Assembly: GCA_009926615.1 (NCBI GenBank)
Contig: RFOM01000013.1
Location: 1-64,000, forward strand
From: Pseudomonadota bacterium
Lineage (GTDB): Bacteria; Bdellovibrionota_B; Oligoflexia; Silvanigrellales; Silvanigrellaceae
Length of the DNA stretch: 64,000 nt
Direction of reading: 5' to 3'
Within the stretch, counting starts at the first letter, position 1. Each line of letters starts with the position of its first letter. Below the pieces are notes generated by a model, which did no database searches, was not told the DNA's origin, and was given only the letters and a program-made list of their open reading frames with translations. This document shows positions 54,979 through 64,000 of this stretch, in pieces. Position numbers and translations under genes: made by a program.

Positions 54979-57573
54979 TTACTCCTGAACTATCGAATGC
55001 GCAGATAAAATTTGAGTCAGTGCACGACTTTGAATTTTGCCGCTCAGATAACCGGAAACTGCAGCGACCATGAGAACAGCCACAGGCAGATGCCATGGAA
55101 TTTCCAAGCTCAACGAATAGCCGAATGAGTAATAATTCACTGCATAGACAAGCGTCGCCGAAAGAACGACTCCGCCGAGAATTGATACGGCAGCCGCAAG
55201 AGTTGCCATGACGGCCGACCACACCGCAAATCGCCGGCTCAGTTCACGGGAACCTATTCCCAGAGCCCACTGAATATTCCATTCACGCCGTCTGAGGAGT
55301 ATCTGCATATTGAGACAACTGATTGTTGCGATAATTGCGATGATACCGCACAAAACATAAAGGGCATCGGTGACGCGGAAGGTGTTGTCGAAGGTTTCCA
55401 GAATGCGTTTCTGCAATTCATCCAGAGTCTCAAAACCCAGCAGACCGTCGGAGTCCTGAACAAGTTTGCGCAGCTCGCGTTCAAGAGATGTTTCTGATTT
55501 TTTGAATTCCGGCGAAAGATAAATATTGGCAAACGAGGGCTGCAGACGTGTACCGCCGAGTCTCTCAAAAGCTGATTTGTCGCTGAGGATCACTCCCTGA
55601 TCACTTCCGAAGTCCTGATAAACGGCAATAACTTTAAAACAATATGTCCGCGACATTATTTCCGGACAGAGAATCGCACCGAGAGGTTTTTTCAGTGAAA
55701 AGTGCACCTGCACAGGTTCGGAGATATAGGCGAGGCAGGGTGATTCCTTGGTCGCTGCGCACACTGAAGCAGAGTCGGCGATGCTTTTTGCGAGCTTCGA
55801 CTGGGCAGTTTTGTCTGCGCCTTCCGGAAGCAGCAGGTGCATCGGCGTCACCCGCGCCTGATCGGCCATATGAGCGTTGGCAAACAGGACCGGCTTTGCA
55901 TTTGTGCTTTGATCCGTTCTTAATGAAGCAGGAAGGATAGTCAGACTGTCTATGGCTAGGGCTTCTTTCCCGCGTGCCATTTCGAGTCTTCGCAATATTG
56001 AATCCGGCAGAAAACTTGTACCTCCGCCGACTGCCCGAATCCAGAGATCGGCTTTGAGCGAACTCACGCTCCAGTCGGCGACGGTTCTCCGGAAGCTTTC
56101 TGCCATTCCTTTCACCCCGAACGTCAGTGTGAAAGTGAGTGTGAGCACCTGAATGACAACAGCAGTTTGCGGCGGAAGATAAAGTCTGAGATTTTTCGGC
56201 CAGCGGACATCGTTACTTTTAAGCCGCGCGGCACGATAGAGAAAAACAGCGATGATTTGTGCAAAAAGGGCAGAAACCACAAGAAATCCAAGACATGCGG
56301 CAAGTGCCGTCACAGGTATTCTGTTCCACACAAACGTAAACTGCAGCAAAATTGCACTGAAGGCTGTGATTGAAATTGCAAGCAGACCGGCTTGAGCAAA
56401 CGAAAGACCGGTCTGATGTGACTCAAAGCTGCCGTCACGCATGATCTGCGCAACAGGCAGAGAGCGGACTTTCAGAATCGGATGCACGGACCCGAGCACA
56501 CATGCCGCAAATCCGAGTACAAATCCGTAGAGTAAATCATCAGCCTGCCAGTAGAACCCCGAGGCATCAACGAGAGAATCGTAAAGGTTCATGACGGTCG
56601 CCGAAGTTGCCCAAGACAAAAATGATCCGGTCAGCAGGCCAAGTAAAGTGCCGACTGTGCTTGCAGCAAATCCCAGCAGACAAGCCAGCGCAAGAAGAAC
56701 TTTGGACTGCCTGCGCAAAGAAATTCCAAGTGCGGACAACGTTGAAAGCGTCTTTGCCTGTTTGGCAATGATCAACGAAAAGATGTGATGAACCATGGCA
56801 AATCCGATAAACAGGGCAATGAATCCCATGAGCTGCAGATTGGTTCTGAAACTGCGGGTTACATCTTTAAGACGGTCGATACGGCGCTGCCCTGAAGCAT
56901 GTTCAAATCCGGGTATTCGAATGCCGGCCGACTTGACGGCCTCAAAGTTTTTCTTCTCTTCATCCGTTTGAAGCCTGAAGGTTGCACGGACGGGAGTTTT
57001 TGCAAGTTCCGAAACCAGTGCTGCCCGCAAACCCGAATCTTCCGACAGCGATTGGGGATCAATGACGGCAACTCTGCAGCGCTTGGCTGATGTTTGAGCC
57101 AAAGCTGCAGGCATCAGACGCGGTGAAAAGTTTTTGCCTGCTATTCGTATTTTTCCTATTCCCGAAAGCTCATCTGAGCATTGCTGCCTGCGGCCTTCGG
57201 CGGGCGGCATTCCCGCCCACGGGAAAACAATTTGAAGTGAGAAAGTCTTTTGCGCATTCAATCCCGATTCCTGAGCGGCCTGCACCTCGATCAGTGAGAA
57301 AACACGTGTTGTGTGCCTCAAGGCAACGTCGCGTAAAAATGCAGTTGCTTCCGCTCCCTGAGCGCTTACAGGTGTTGACCATATCGGGTCTGATTGCAGC
57401 GGAAGGGTATCTTCAAGGGAATGCGTTGCACTTTCGGTGCCCAGTCTGATACCGAGAGCCAAAGCGACCCCCAAGGCGACCGTGATGACGGCAAAGACAA
57501 ACAACCTGCTTTGTGTCTTGAGCAAACGAAAAAACAGAGCTTGCCAGAGCAAACGGGATGAAGAATTCTTCAT
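54979..57573 (-). CDS. FtsX/MacB-type ABC transporter permease
   Basis: The 864-residue permease has an N-terminal membrane helix (LFVFAVITVALGVALALGIR), a large periplasmic domain, then FtsX-type blocks (FIALFIGFAMVHHIFSLI, ALACLLGFAASTVGTLLGLL) and a second set at the C-terminus. This two-FtsX-domain layout is typical of fused YbbP/AttF-G-type permeases. Its start overlaps the ATPase stop (ATGA). It may move lipids or lipoproteins out of the inner membrane; inferred from family. Confidence 0.88.
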   Translation of the reverse strand: MKNSSSRLLWQALFFRLLKTQSRLFVFAVITVALGVALALGIRLGTESATHSLEDTLPLQSDPIWSTPVSAQGAEATAFLRDVALRHTTRVFSLIEVQAAQESGLNAQKTFSLQIVFPWAGMPPAEGRRQQCSDELSGIGKIRIAGKNFSPRLMPAALAQTSAKRCRVAVIDPQSLSEDSGLRAALVSELAKTPVRATFRLQTDEEKKNFEAVKSAGIRIPGFEHASGQRRIDRLKDVTRSFRTNLQLMGFIALFIGFAMVHHIFSLIIAKQAKTLSTLSALGISLRRQSKVLLALACLLGFAASTVGTLLGLLTGSFLSWATSATVMNLYDSLVDASGFYWQADDLLYGFVLGFAACVLGSVHPILKVRSLPVAQIMRDGSFESHQTGLSFAQAGLLAISITAFSAILLQFTFVWNRIPVTALAACLGFLVVSALFAQIIAVFLYRAARLKSNDVRWPKNLRLYLPPQTAVVIQVLTLTFTLTFGVKGMAESFRRTVADWSVSSLKADLWIRAVGGGTSFLPDSILRRLEMARGKEALAIDSLTILPASLRTDQSTNAKPVLFANAHMADQARVTPMHLLLPEGADKTAQSKLAKSIADSASVCAATKESPCLAYISEPVQVHFSLKKPLGAILCPEIMSRTYCFKVIAVYQDFGSDQGVILSDKSAFERLGGTRLQPSFANIYLSPEFKKSETSLERELRKLVQDSDGLLGFETLDELQKRILETFDNTFRVTDALYVLCGIIAIIATISCLNMQILLRRREWNIQWALGIGSRELSRRFAVWSAVMATLAAAVSILGGVVLSATLVYAVNYYSFGYSLSLEIPWHLPVAVLMVAAVSGYLSGKIQSRALTQILSAHSIVQE

Positions 57574-58250
57574 GCCGAAACACGACCGTCACGCAAATGA
57601 ATAATTCTTTCGGCGCGATCGGCCGCATTTTGGTCATGTGTCACAAGCAGCAAGGTGAATTTTCTTTTCGCCTGTTCCTGAAAAAGAAAATCAAGGACAC
57701 GTTCTCCGGTTTTGGAGTCCAGATTTCCGGTCGGTTCATCGGCAAGAACAAGTTTCGGTGCAGCAACAAGAGCACGCGCCAACGCAACCCGAGCCTGCAT
57801 TCCGCCGCTCAGCTGGGCCGGATATTTGTGCGCTGCATCCGCGATTCCAAGTTCCCCGAGGGTTCTGAGTGCCTCGCCGATAATTTCGTCCGCCTCGCGG
57901 TCTTTCTGTTCAAAAGCAATCAACGCACAATTTTCGAGTGCCGTCAGAGTCGGGAGCAGATGAAAAGACTGAAAAACATAAGATACGGATCCGAGTCTGA
58001 ACTTTTCACGTTCTTCCGGTGAAAGAAGGTTGATTTTCTTTCCTTCAACAACAACGTCGCCGGCAGTCGGAAGATCGAGACCTGCAATGAGGTTAAGAAT
58101 CGTGCTTTTTCCGCTTCCGCTGGGGCCCATCAGGGCTACCGATTCGCCCGCCCGTACCGAAAAACTCAGACCGTCGATTACCGACTGGACGGGCGCGCTG
58201 CCGTCCGATGAAAAGGATTTAAAAACATTGTCCAAAGAAACAGAAGACAT
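57570..58250 (-). CDS. LolD/YbbA-type ABC transporter ATPase
   Basis: The 226-residue ATPase has Walker [10 protein letters not shown], signature [15 protein letters not shown], Walker [11 protein letters not shown] and the H-loop VTHDQ. Being clearly catalytic and immediately upstream of the permease, it should energise it. Its start overlaps the stop of the preceding lipoprotein gene (TGATG). Confidence 0.93.
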   Translation of the reverse strand: MSSVSLDNVFKSFSSDGSAPVQSVIDGLSFSVRAGESVALMGPSGSGKSTILNLIAGLDLPTAGDVVVEGKKINLLSPEEREKFRLGSVSYVFQSFHLLPTLTALENCALIAFEQKDREADEIIGEALRTLGELGIADAAHKYPAQLSGGMQARVALARALVAAPKLVLADEPTGNLDSKTGERVLDFLFQEQAKRKFTLLLVTHDQNAADRAERIIHLRDGRVSA

Positions 58251-58768
58251 CAGTGAATTATGTCCACATAGACTTTCAGGGGAAGCGCCGCTGACAGGTT
58301 CGGATCTGTGAGTCCCATGGAAAGTGTCATCACAGACGGTGCGTCAGTCCATGGAAAACTCCATTCGGGAAAGAACGAACTGTCAAAACGCTTTTCGTAT
58401 GTACCGCGCAGAAAGTTGTCGGAGCCGGCATCGAACTGCAGATTTCTGTTGCCCGCCTTCAGTTCCTGAAAAGAAATTGAAGGACTTGAAACTGAAGATT
58501 GTGCGGCAACATTTATTTGAACCCGTCCGCTGAGACTTGATGTTTTTTGTTTGCAGTCTGTCGGGATTGTGCCCGAATACGAGACCGTTGAGTTCTCGGC
58601 GAATGCAAGTTGGCCTGATGTTCTTGCGAGCTCGACTGCACAAAGTTTTCCTTCGTCGCCGTCGCCGCCGTCGGTGCTTTGCTTGGTGCAGGATGTCAGA
58701 ACAACCAGTCCGGCGGTCATGACAACTGACAAATTCAGAGATGATTTAGTTATTTGCCGAAAATTCAA
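58250..58768 (-). CDS. small lipoprotein of unknown function
   Basis: TTG 58768 with GGAG six bases upstream lies inside the last codons of clpB and gives a lipobox LTSC (Cys27). The 172 residues are Ser/Thr-rich with predicted beta strands and match nothing I know. It is translationally linked to both clpB and the ABC ATPase. Confidence 0.7.
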   Translation of the reverse strand: MNFRQITKSSLNLSVVMTAGLVVLTSCTKQSTDGGDGDEGKLCAVELARTSGQLAFAENSTVSYSGTIPTDCKQKTSSLSGRVQINVAAQSSVSSPSISFQELKAGNRNLQFDAGSDNFLRGTYEKRFDSSFFPEWSFPWTDAPSVMTLSMGLTDPNLSAALPLKVYVDIIH

Positions 58769-61373
58769 AAGTGTCTCCGGATGAATGAAGGTTAACCTTG
58801 ATTGTTTGTCCCTCCGAGAACGCACCCTCAAGAATTTTGAGGCTCAGGGGCACTTCCAGTAATTCCTGTATTGCTCTTTTCAAGGGACGGGCTCCGAATT
58901 GCGGATCCCAGCCTGCCTTGGCGAGAGAATCGATTATCCCGTCTTCGTAACTGATTTTCAGATTTTGTGCGATTAACTTCTTCTCAAGGCTCTTGAGCTG
59001 AATTTTGACGATGTTCCGAATAACCGCTTCGCTCAGAGGATTGAAAACAACAATTTCGTCAATCCGGTTTATCAGCTCGGGTCTCAGATATTTCAGAAGC
59101 TCACCCATCAGCATTTTTTTCATCTGTTCAGGGCTTTGAAGGCCACCCTGCTGAAGAATTTCAAGAGCGCCGATGTTGCTCGTCATGATCACAACGCAGT
59201 TCTGGAAATTAACAGTCCGGCCGTGGCTGTCGGTCAGCCGTCCGTCATCGAGCATTTGAAGCAGCACATTGAGTACCTTGGGATGGGCTTTCTCGATTTC
59301 GTCAAAAAGCACAACCGAATAAGGTTTGCGCCTGACAGCCTCGGTCAGCTGTCCGCCCTCTTCGAAGCCCACGTAACCGGGAGGTGCGCCGATAAGACGG
59401 GCAACCGTGTGCTCCTCCATGAATTCCGACATGTCGAGACGGATCATGGATTTTTCGGATTCAAAAAGATTTCCGGCGAGAGCTTTTGCAGTTTCCGTTT
59501 TGCCGACTCCCGTCGGACCGAGGAATAAAAATGAACCCATCGGCCGGTTGGGATCCTTCAAACCGCTGCGTGACAGACGGATTGCGTTGGCAACCGCACG
59601 AAGGGCGTGATCCTGACCCACGACACGGGCACGCAATTCGTTTTCTATGTGCAGCAGTTTTTCACGTTCTGCCGAAAATAATTTGCTGACGGGAATACCT
59701 GTCCAATGACTGACGACTGCTGCGATATCCTCGCTGTCGACTTCTTCCTTCAGCATGATGGAATTTTCGTCTGCATTTTCGGCCGTCGCTTTCTTTGCGG
59801 AGCCGGCCTTTTTGGAGTCTGCAGCGAGAGTCATTTCAGCCAGTTTCTTTTCGAGTTCGGGCAGTTCACCGAATTTTATTTCAGATGCTCTGGCATACTC
59901 GGCCTGTCTTTCCAGCTGATCCATGGTCAGGCGCAGCTGTTCGATTTGCATTTTTATGACATTCACCTGACTGACGTTTGATTTGGCAGCATTCCAGCGC
60001 AAGCGCATTTGCAGGGCTTTTTGTTCGAGCTCGCGGACTTGCTTTTCAATTGCTTCACGCTGTGCAACCGCCGGTTTGTCAGTTTCTTTTGCGAGCGCTG
60101 CAAGCTCGATTTTGAGCTGGGAAATCTTCCTCTCTGTCGTGTCCACCGCTTCGGGTACACTGTCGAGTTGGATTTTCAGCCGGCTGGAAGCTTCGTCAAT
60201 CAGGTCGATTGCTTTGTCCGGAAGGAATCTGTCCTGAATGTATCTGTCCGAAAGAGTGGCTGCGGAGACGAGTGCGGCATCAAGAATTCGCACTCCGTGA
60301 TGGATTTCGTATTTTTCCTTAAGACCCCTGAGAATCGTGACCGTGTCTTCAACACTCGGCGGAACGACCAGCACCGGTTGGAAGCGGCGCTCCAGTGCGG
60401 GATCTTTTTCAATCAGCCGGTATTCATCGAGTGTTGTTGCTCCGATACAGCGCAGTTCGCCTCGGGCAAGTGCAGGTTTGAGCATGTTTCCGGCGTCCAT
60501 GACTCCTTCGCCTGCTCCCGTTTTCACAATGGTATGAATTTCATCAATGAAGAGAATAATCTGTCCGGCGGATTCCTGAACAGTTTTGAGAACTGCTTTG
60601 AGGCGTTCTTCAAATTCGCCTCTGAGTTTTGCACCGGCAATCAGTGCAGCGACATCAAGTGCGACTAAGGTTCTGTTTTTGAGAGTTTCCGGAACGTCGC
60701 CGCGCACAATCCGCTGGGCCAGCCCTTCTGCAATAGCAGTCTTTCCTACTCCGGGTTCGCCGATGAGAACGGGATTGTTTTTGGTCCTGCGTGAAAGGAT
60801 TTGCACGACTCTTCTGACTTCGGAGTCCCGTCCGATGACCGGATCGAGTTTGTTGTCTTTGGCGAGTTTGGTGAGGTCCCTGCCGTATTTTTCAAGGACA
60901 CCCAATTTTGCTTCCGGATTTGCATCGGTCACCCGTGAAGTTCCGCGGATTTTTTGTGTTGCTTTTTGCAAAGTCTGCTGATCGAGATTTTGTTTTTGAA
61001 ATGCCTTTGCGACGGAAACCTGTTTTGATTTTGGAGCAGCGAGAAAAAAATGTTCGACCGACAGGTATTCGTCTTTGAGCTCGCGCCTGAATTTTTCTGC
61101 GTCATCAAGAAACTGATTGAAAAAAGTTCCTATCACCGGCTCGGTGCGTCCCGATGTCACGGCCGGAAGAGAATCCACGGCCGCGCGCAGATCATCGTGC
61201 AGATTTTTCCGGACACTCGGGGTGTCTTTCAGCAGCAGCTGAAGGAATTCTTCGTTCAGGTCAAAGGCAGCGAGCAGAAAGTGGGCCGGTGTAAGTTCCG
61301 GATTGTTTTTCTCGCGCGCGAGAGCGGCTGACTGGGCCAGAACCTGTTGCGAACGTTCGGTCAAATTCTGCAT
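58746..61373 (-). CDS. clpB: disaggregase chaperone ClpB
   Basis: The 875-residue AAA+ unfoldase has a Clp-N domain (1-150), NBD1 with Walker A GEPGVGKT (205-212), a long coiled middle domain (about 405-525) and NBD2 with GPTGVGKT (619-626). It works with DnaK to rescue aggregated proteins. The middle-domain length fits ClpB, not ClpA or ClpC. GGAGG lies ten bases before the ATG. Confidence 0.96.
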   Translation of the reverse strand: MQNLTERSQQVLAQSAALAREKNNPELTPAHFLLAAFDLNEEFLQLLLKDTPSVRKNLHDDLRAAVDSLPAVTSGRTEPVIGTFFNQFLDDAEKFRRELKDEYLSVEHFFLAAPKSKQVSVAKAFQKQNLDQQTLQKATQKIRGTSRVTDANPEAKLGVLEKYGRDLTKLAKDNKLDPVIGRDSEVRRVVQILSRRTKNNPVLIGEPGVGKTAIAEGLAQRIVRGDVPETLKNRTLVALDVAALIAGAKLRGEFEERLKAVLKTVQESAGQIILFIDEIHTIVKTGAGEGVMDAGNMLKPALARGELRCIGATTLDEYRLIEKDPALERRFQPVLVVPPSVEDTVTILRGLKEKYEIHHGVRILDAALVSAATLSDRYIQDRFLPDKAIDLIDEASSRLKIQLDSVPEAVDTTERKISQLKIELAALAKETDKPAVAQREAIEKQVRELEQKALQMRLRWNAAKSNVSQVNVIKMQIEQLRLTMDQLERQAEYARASEIKFGELPELEKKLAEMTLAADSKKAGSAKKATAENADENSIMLKEEVDSEDIAAVVSHWTGIPVSKLFSAEREKLLHIENELRARVVGQDHALRAVANAIRLSRSGLKDPNRPMGSFLFLGPTGVGKTETAKALAGNLFESEKSMIRLDMSEFMEEHTVARLIGAPPGYVGFEEGGQLTEAVRRKPYSVVLFDEIEKAHPKVLNVLLQMLDDGRLTDSHGRTVNFQNCVVIMTSNIGALEILQQGGLQSPEQMKKMLMGELLKYLRPELINRIDEIVVFNPLSEAVIRNIVKIQLKSLEKKLIAQNLKISYEDGIIDSLAKAGWDPQFGARPLKRAIQELLEVPLSLKILEGAFSEGQTIKVNLHSSGDTFEFSANN

Positions 61374-61442
61374 GGTCAGTCTACCTCCGGTTGTGAGTCG
61401 GACAAGCTCCCTCGGGCATCAATCTGTATTCGGTTTGGAAGC

Positions 61443-61449
61443 TGTCAAG
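61443..61449 (-). promoter_or_regulatory. possible clpB -35 element CTTGACA
   Basis: CTTGACA on the minus strand lies 70 bases upstream of clpB. Downstream, tacag-like sequence gives only a weak -10. The shared CTTGAC with htpG is noted as a pair, without proof of a common heat-shock sigma factor. Confidence 0.3.
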
Positions 61450-61556
61450 TGTCTCTGCCGGTCCGCACACGAACACTGAAAGTGAACCATGACAGGGTGA
61501 CAATAACAAGTTGGGTAGGGTAGTCTTCTGCGGACCTCTCGGAGCTCGCAACCCAA

Positions 61557-62897
61557 ATGTTTTCCCAGACGAAACTGACATTCCGGATAGCCTTGCAGTT
61601 CATGCGCCGGAGAAATTCAAAACTCCCCTCGTTTTCTGCGGCCGTTTCGGTCGTCGGAGTTGCTCTCGGTGTGGCTGCATTTCTGGTGGTGGTCACGGTT
61701 TTCAACTCGTTTGAGAAAGAACTGAAAAATATCCTTCTTGCCGCAAATCCGAACATAGTGGTTTATTCCCTGCCAAACGGCATTCCCGATGCTGCCGAGC
61801 TGGCGGCGAGGATTCAACGGACTCATGAAGGTGAAATCGAGCGGGTCAGCCGCTTTCAGTATTCCGAGGCATTGCTCAGTTTCGGTCCGCAGACGGCCAC
61901 TGCCGTGATTCGCGGAATTGAAGGGGTCAAGGCATCGACTGCCGATAAGCTGTCCCGATTTGTCCAGCCGGCAGATGCGATATCGACCCTCAATTCTCAT
62001 GCTCTCAGAACACCCCTTGAGCATCAGCTTGCCGAAGAACTAGGGGACAAAGAGGCCGTTGCCGACCCGCTGTCTCAAGACTCCAAGCCGCAGACTTTAC
62101 CCTCGCTCGTCGTTGGCAAGGGCTTGGCATTGCGTTTGAATGCATCCGTGGGCGACGTTGTTACATTGATCACCAGTTCCGGAAAATCGGGCGAGGAAAC
62201 ACGCTCATCTTCGCGCTATCAGGAGTTCAAGATTTCGGGAATAATGAACGTCGGGCTGGCACAATACGACGACAGGATTGCATTTTTGAATTTTCAGGAT
62301 GCAGTCAGTCTGTTTGGAATTCGGGGATGGGCGACCGGCCTTGAGATTAGGGTCAAAGACCCGAATATTGCCCTTAGTCTTGCCAGAACGCTCAGAAAAT
62401 CCCATCCCTACAGAATTCAGGCATGGCAGGAAATAGACAAAAGCCTGTTCGAACAGATCGATCGCGACGGCATGGCAATTAAGCTGATTGTCCTGATTAT
62501 CGCTTTAGTTGCTGCTTTTAATATCATAGTTACCTTGAGTCTGAGCGTTTTGGATCGCTCAAAACAGATTGCCATTCTTCGCAGCACCGGAGCTACACGG
62601 TTATTTATTGTCAGGGTTTTTGTGGCTCAAGGGGTGACACTGGGGTTGGTGGGGTCTATGGTGGGTGTCGGGTTGGGACTTCTCGTATTGAAAATCTTCT
62701 CGGGCTTCGACATCGGCGATCTCAAAGCTTTTTATTTTCTTGAAAAAATTCCGGTGGAGTACGATTTGCCGCTGATAGCCTTCGCCGTGATCGTTGCGCT
62801 GGTGTTGAGTTTTGCAAGCGCCCTTTATCCGGCGTACAGAGCAACCAGAGTTTCTCCGCTGCTTGGCCTGCGACCGGGCGGCATGAATCAAACATAG
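61557..62897 (+). CDS. LolC/LolE-family lipoprotein-releasing permease
   Basis: The 446-residue membrane protein starts FRIALQFMRRRNSKLPSFSA, the LolC/E start pattern, followed by a first helix, a large periplasmic domain (about 60-300), and three C-terminal helices ending in a FtsX-type region (ALYPAYRATRVSPLLGLRPG). It would release lipoproteins from the inner membrane with a LolD ATPase, but no lolD lies next to it here. ATG 61557 has GGAG 12 bases upstream, a longer spacing than usual. Confidence 0.9.
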   Translation: MFSQTKLTFRIALQFMRRRNSKLPSFSAAVSVVGVALGVAAFLVVVTVFNSFEKELKNILLAANPNIVVYSLPNGIPDAAELAARIQRTHEGEIERVSRFQYSEALLSFGPQTATAVIRGIEGVKASTADKLSRFVQPADAISTLNSHALRTPLEHQLAEELGDKEAVADPLSQDSKPQTLPSLVVGKGLALRLNASVGDVVTLITSSGKSGEETRSSSRYQEFKISGIMNVGLAQYDDRIAFLNFQDAVSLFGIRGWATGLEIRVKDPNIALSLARTLRKSHPYRIQAWQEIDKSLFEQIDRDGMAIKLIVLIIALVAAFNIIVTLSLSVLDRSKQIAILRSTGATRLFIVRVFVAQGVTLGLVGSMVGVGLGLLVLKIFSGFDIGDLKAFYFLEKIPVEYDLPLIAFAVIVALVLSFASALYPAYRATRVSPLLGLRPGGMNQT

Positions 62898-62910
62898 GAT
62901 CGACGTGCTT

Positions 62911-64000
62911 ATGAAGTTAAAGGGATATGCAACACTCGAACAAACGGCCGGCAAATCCGGTCAGCGACAGGGAGTGTTTCACGAACGGCGCCGCCCTCTT
63001 TATTCCGGCGGTCCATTGGTGAGCTTGGTCGGGTTCGGCAGTTACCGAGTCGGATTTGCTGCGGGCCTCGGTTTTCCTCAGTGCAGGGACGCTCTGGAAT
63101 ACGCTCTGCGTCGCGGCGTCAACTTGATCGACACCAGCACGAATTACGGGAACGGCCAAAGCGAATTGCTCATCGGTCAAACGCTTGCGGCACTTGCCGG
63201 TGAAAATCAAATCAGCCGTGAGCAGGTCGTGCTTGTTTCCAAAGCCGGATACGCTCAGGGCAACGCGCTTGAATTTGTGCAGCAGAGGGAGCGTGAAGGA
63301 AATCCCTTTGCGCCTGTCTTCAAGTTCGGATCAGATCTTTGGTACAGTCTTGATCCGGCTTTCATTCTTGATCAGCTCGATCGCTCGTTATCCCGCTTGG
63401 GTGTTGAATGTCTGGACGTATTTCTGATTCACAACCCCGAATATATGCTTAAAGCATACGAACATAATTCCGTTCCGCCGGACGAGTCGCGGGCTGCATT
63501 TTACAGTCAAATGACAAAGTGTTTTGAGGCACTGGAGACGGAAGTGGAGCGCGGCAGGCTGCGTTCATACGGAGTGAGTTCAAACACGCTCGGAGCAACA
63601 TCCGACGACCCGACAGCCGTATCGCTTCAGCGGCTGATTGATGCGGCTGCAAAAGTCAAAGAAAAAAATTCATTTAAGGTCGTTCAGTGTCCGCTGAATT
63701 GGATTGAAGTCAATCCCATTGCAGTTGAATCTGCCGACGATCAGGACAACACACTCACTCTGGCACGCGGCGCCGGAATCGGCGTGCTCGTCAATCGCCC
63801 GTTCAATGCAATGCATGAAGGCGGTCTGATCCGACTCACCCGTCCGACAGTGGATGCCTCAAGTGTAACGGATGAGTCCCAAAGAAAGGGATTGCAGAAT
63901 TGGTCTCGTCTGGCGGCTGATCTCGAGCGGCTTGCCCGCGAGTATATTACCACGCCGGGATTCGATGAGGCCCCGCTCTCACAGCTGGTGTTGTCCACGC
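62911..64000 (+). CDS. aldo/keto reductase, 3' end beyond window
   Basis: The frame is open from ATG 62911 to the right edge (363 codons, no stop). The NADPH-dependent aldo/keto reductase tetrad is visible as Asp and Tyr in LIDTSTNYGNG, Lys in VSKAGY and His in LIHNPEY. The N-terminus is longer than most family members, by about 35 residues. It follows the LolC/E-like gene by 13 bases. Substrate unknown. Confidence 0.88.
   Translation, partial: MKLKGYATLEQTAGKSGQRQGVFHERRRPLYSGGPLVSLVGFGSYRVGFAAGLGFPQCRDALEYALRRGVNLIDTSTNYGNGQSELLIGQTLAALAGENQISREQVVLVSKAGYAQGNALEFVQQREREGNPFAPVFKFGSDLWYSLDPAFILDQLDRSLSRLGVECLDVFLIHNPEYMLKAYEHNSVPPDESRAAFYSQMTKCFEALETEVERGRLRSYGVSSNTLGATSDDPTAVSLQRLIDAAAKVKEKNSFKVVQCPLNWIEVNPIAVESADDQDNTLTLARGAGIGVLVNRPFNAMHEGGLIRLTRPTVDASSVTDESQRKGLQNWSRLAADLERLAREYITTPGFDEAPLSQLVLST

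Overview
The window is dense chromosomal DNA with roughly even base composition by eye, short intergenic gaps and many overlapping start/stop junctions. I saw no transposase, phage gene, CRISPR array, rRNA or tRNA. The gene content points to a Gram-negative bacterium of the Myxococcota/Bdellovibrionota type ('deltaproteobacterial'). The reasons are a full Agl/Glt-like envelope motor operon (TolQ/ExbD/ExbD, an outer-membrane barrel, TPR proteins and an FHA-TonB-type protein), two separate CheA clusters, many lipoproteins, and a RelA/SpoT-like protein of a kind I associate with these phyla. This is inference from gene content; no 16S gene is present.

Layout. 1-7010: surface and envelope proteins (a large Ig-like lipoprotein cut by the left edge, a protein with two LysM-like repeats, a barrel protein, a repeat-tailed lipoprotein). 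7011-14842, minus strand: a probable operon of RelA/SpoT-like protein, giant FAD/Fe-S dehydrogenase, mutarotase-like protein and htpG. 14970-25933, plus strand: a thioredoxin-like protein lacking its cysteines, then the Agl/Glt-like operon. 26259-30349: an M23 lipoprotein, convergent with a SpoU-type methyltransferase and a STAS protein; then a DUF2058-like gene and a DsbA-like gene. 30417-35132, minus: galT-galK-GH42 beta-galactosidase. 35268-40247: a degenerate NtrC-type regulator, a 69-residue helical protein, cheW, an unusual CheA with an N-terminal receiver and no HPt histidine, and a second cheW. 40391-46993: class II DAHP synthase, small envelope proteins, cdsA, a GAF-like/subtilase pair, yggS and maf. 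47154-52684: a second, canonical CheA with cheW and two lipoproteins. 52712-61373, minus: clpB, a lipoprotein, an FtsX-type ABC transporter with an AttH/CrtC-like protein, and a vWA lipoprotein. 61557-64000: a LolC/E permease and an aldo/keto reductase cut by the right edge.

How the genes work together. The TolQ/ExbD motor proteins of the Glt-like operon would use proton motive force to drive the FHA/TonB-type protein, which reaches the periplasmic TPR proteins and the outer-membrane barrel. The gal operon would split beta-galactosides and feed galactose into the Leloir pathway, although galE is not in the window. Neither CheA cluster has a receptor, CheR, CheB or separate CheY nearby, so both must work with genes elsewhere. 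The observations I consider most worth checking are the CheA without a phospho-acceptor histidine beside a tiny protein carrying an H-box-like sequence, the RelA/SpoT-like protein translationally coupled to the giant dehydrogenase, the Glt-like operon, and an inverted pair of DnaA boxes in a 373-base gap.
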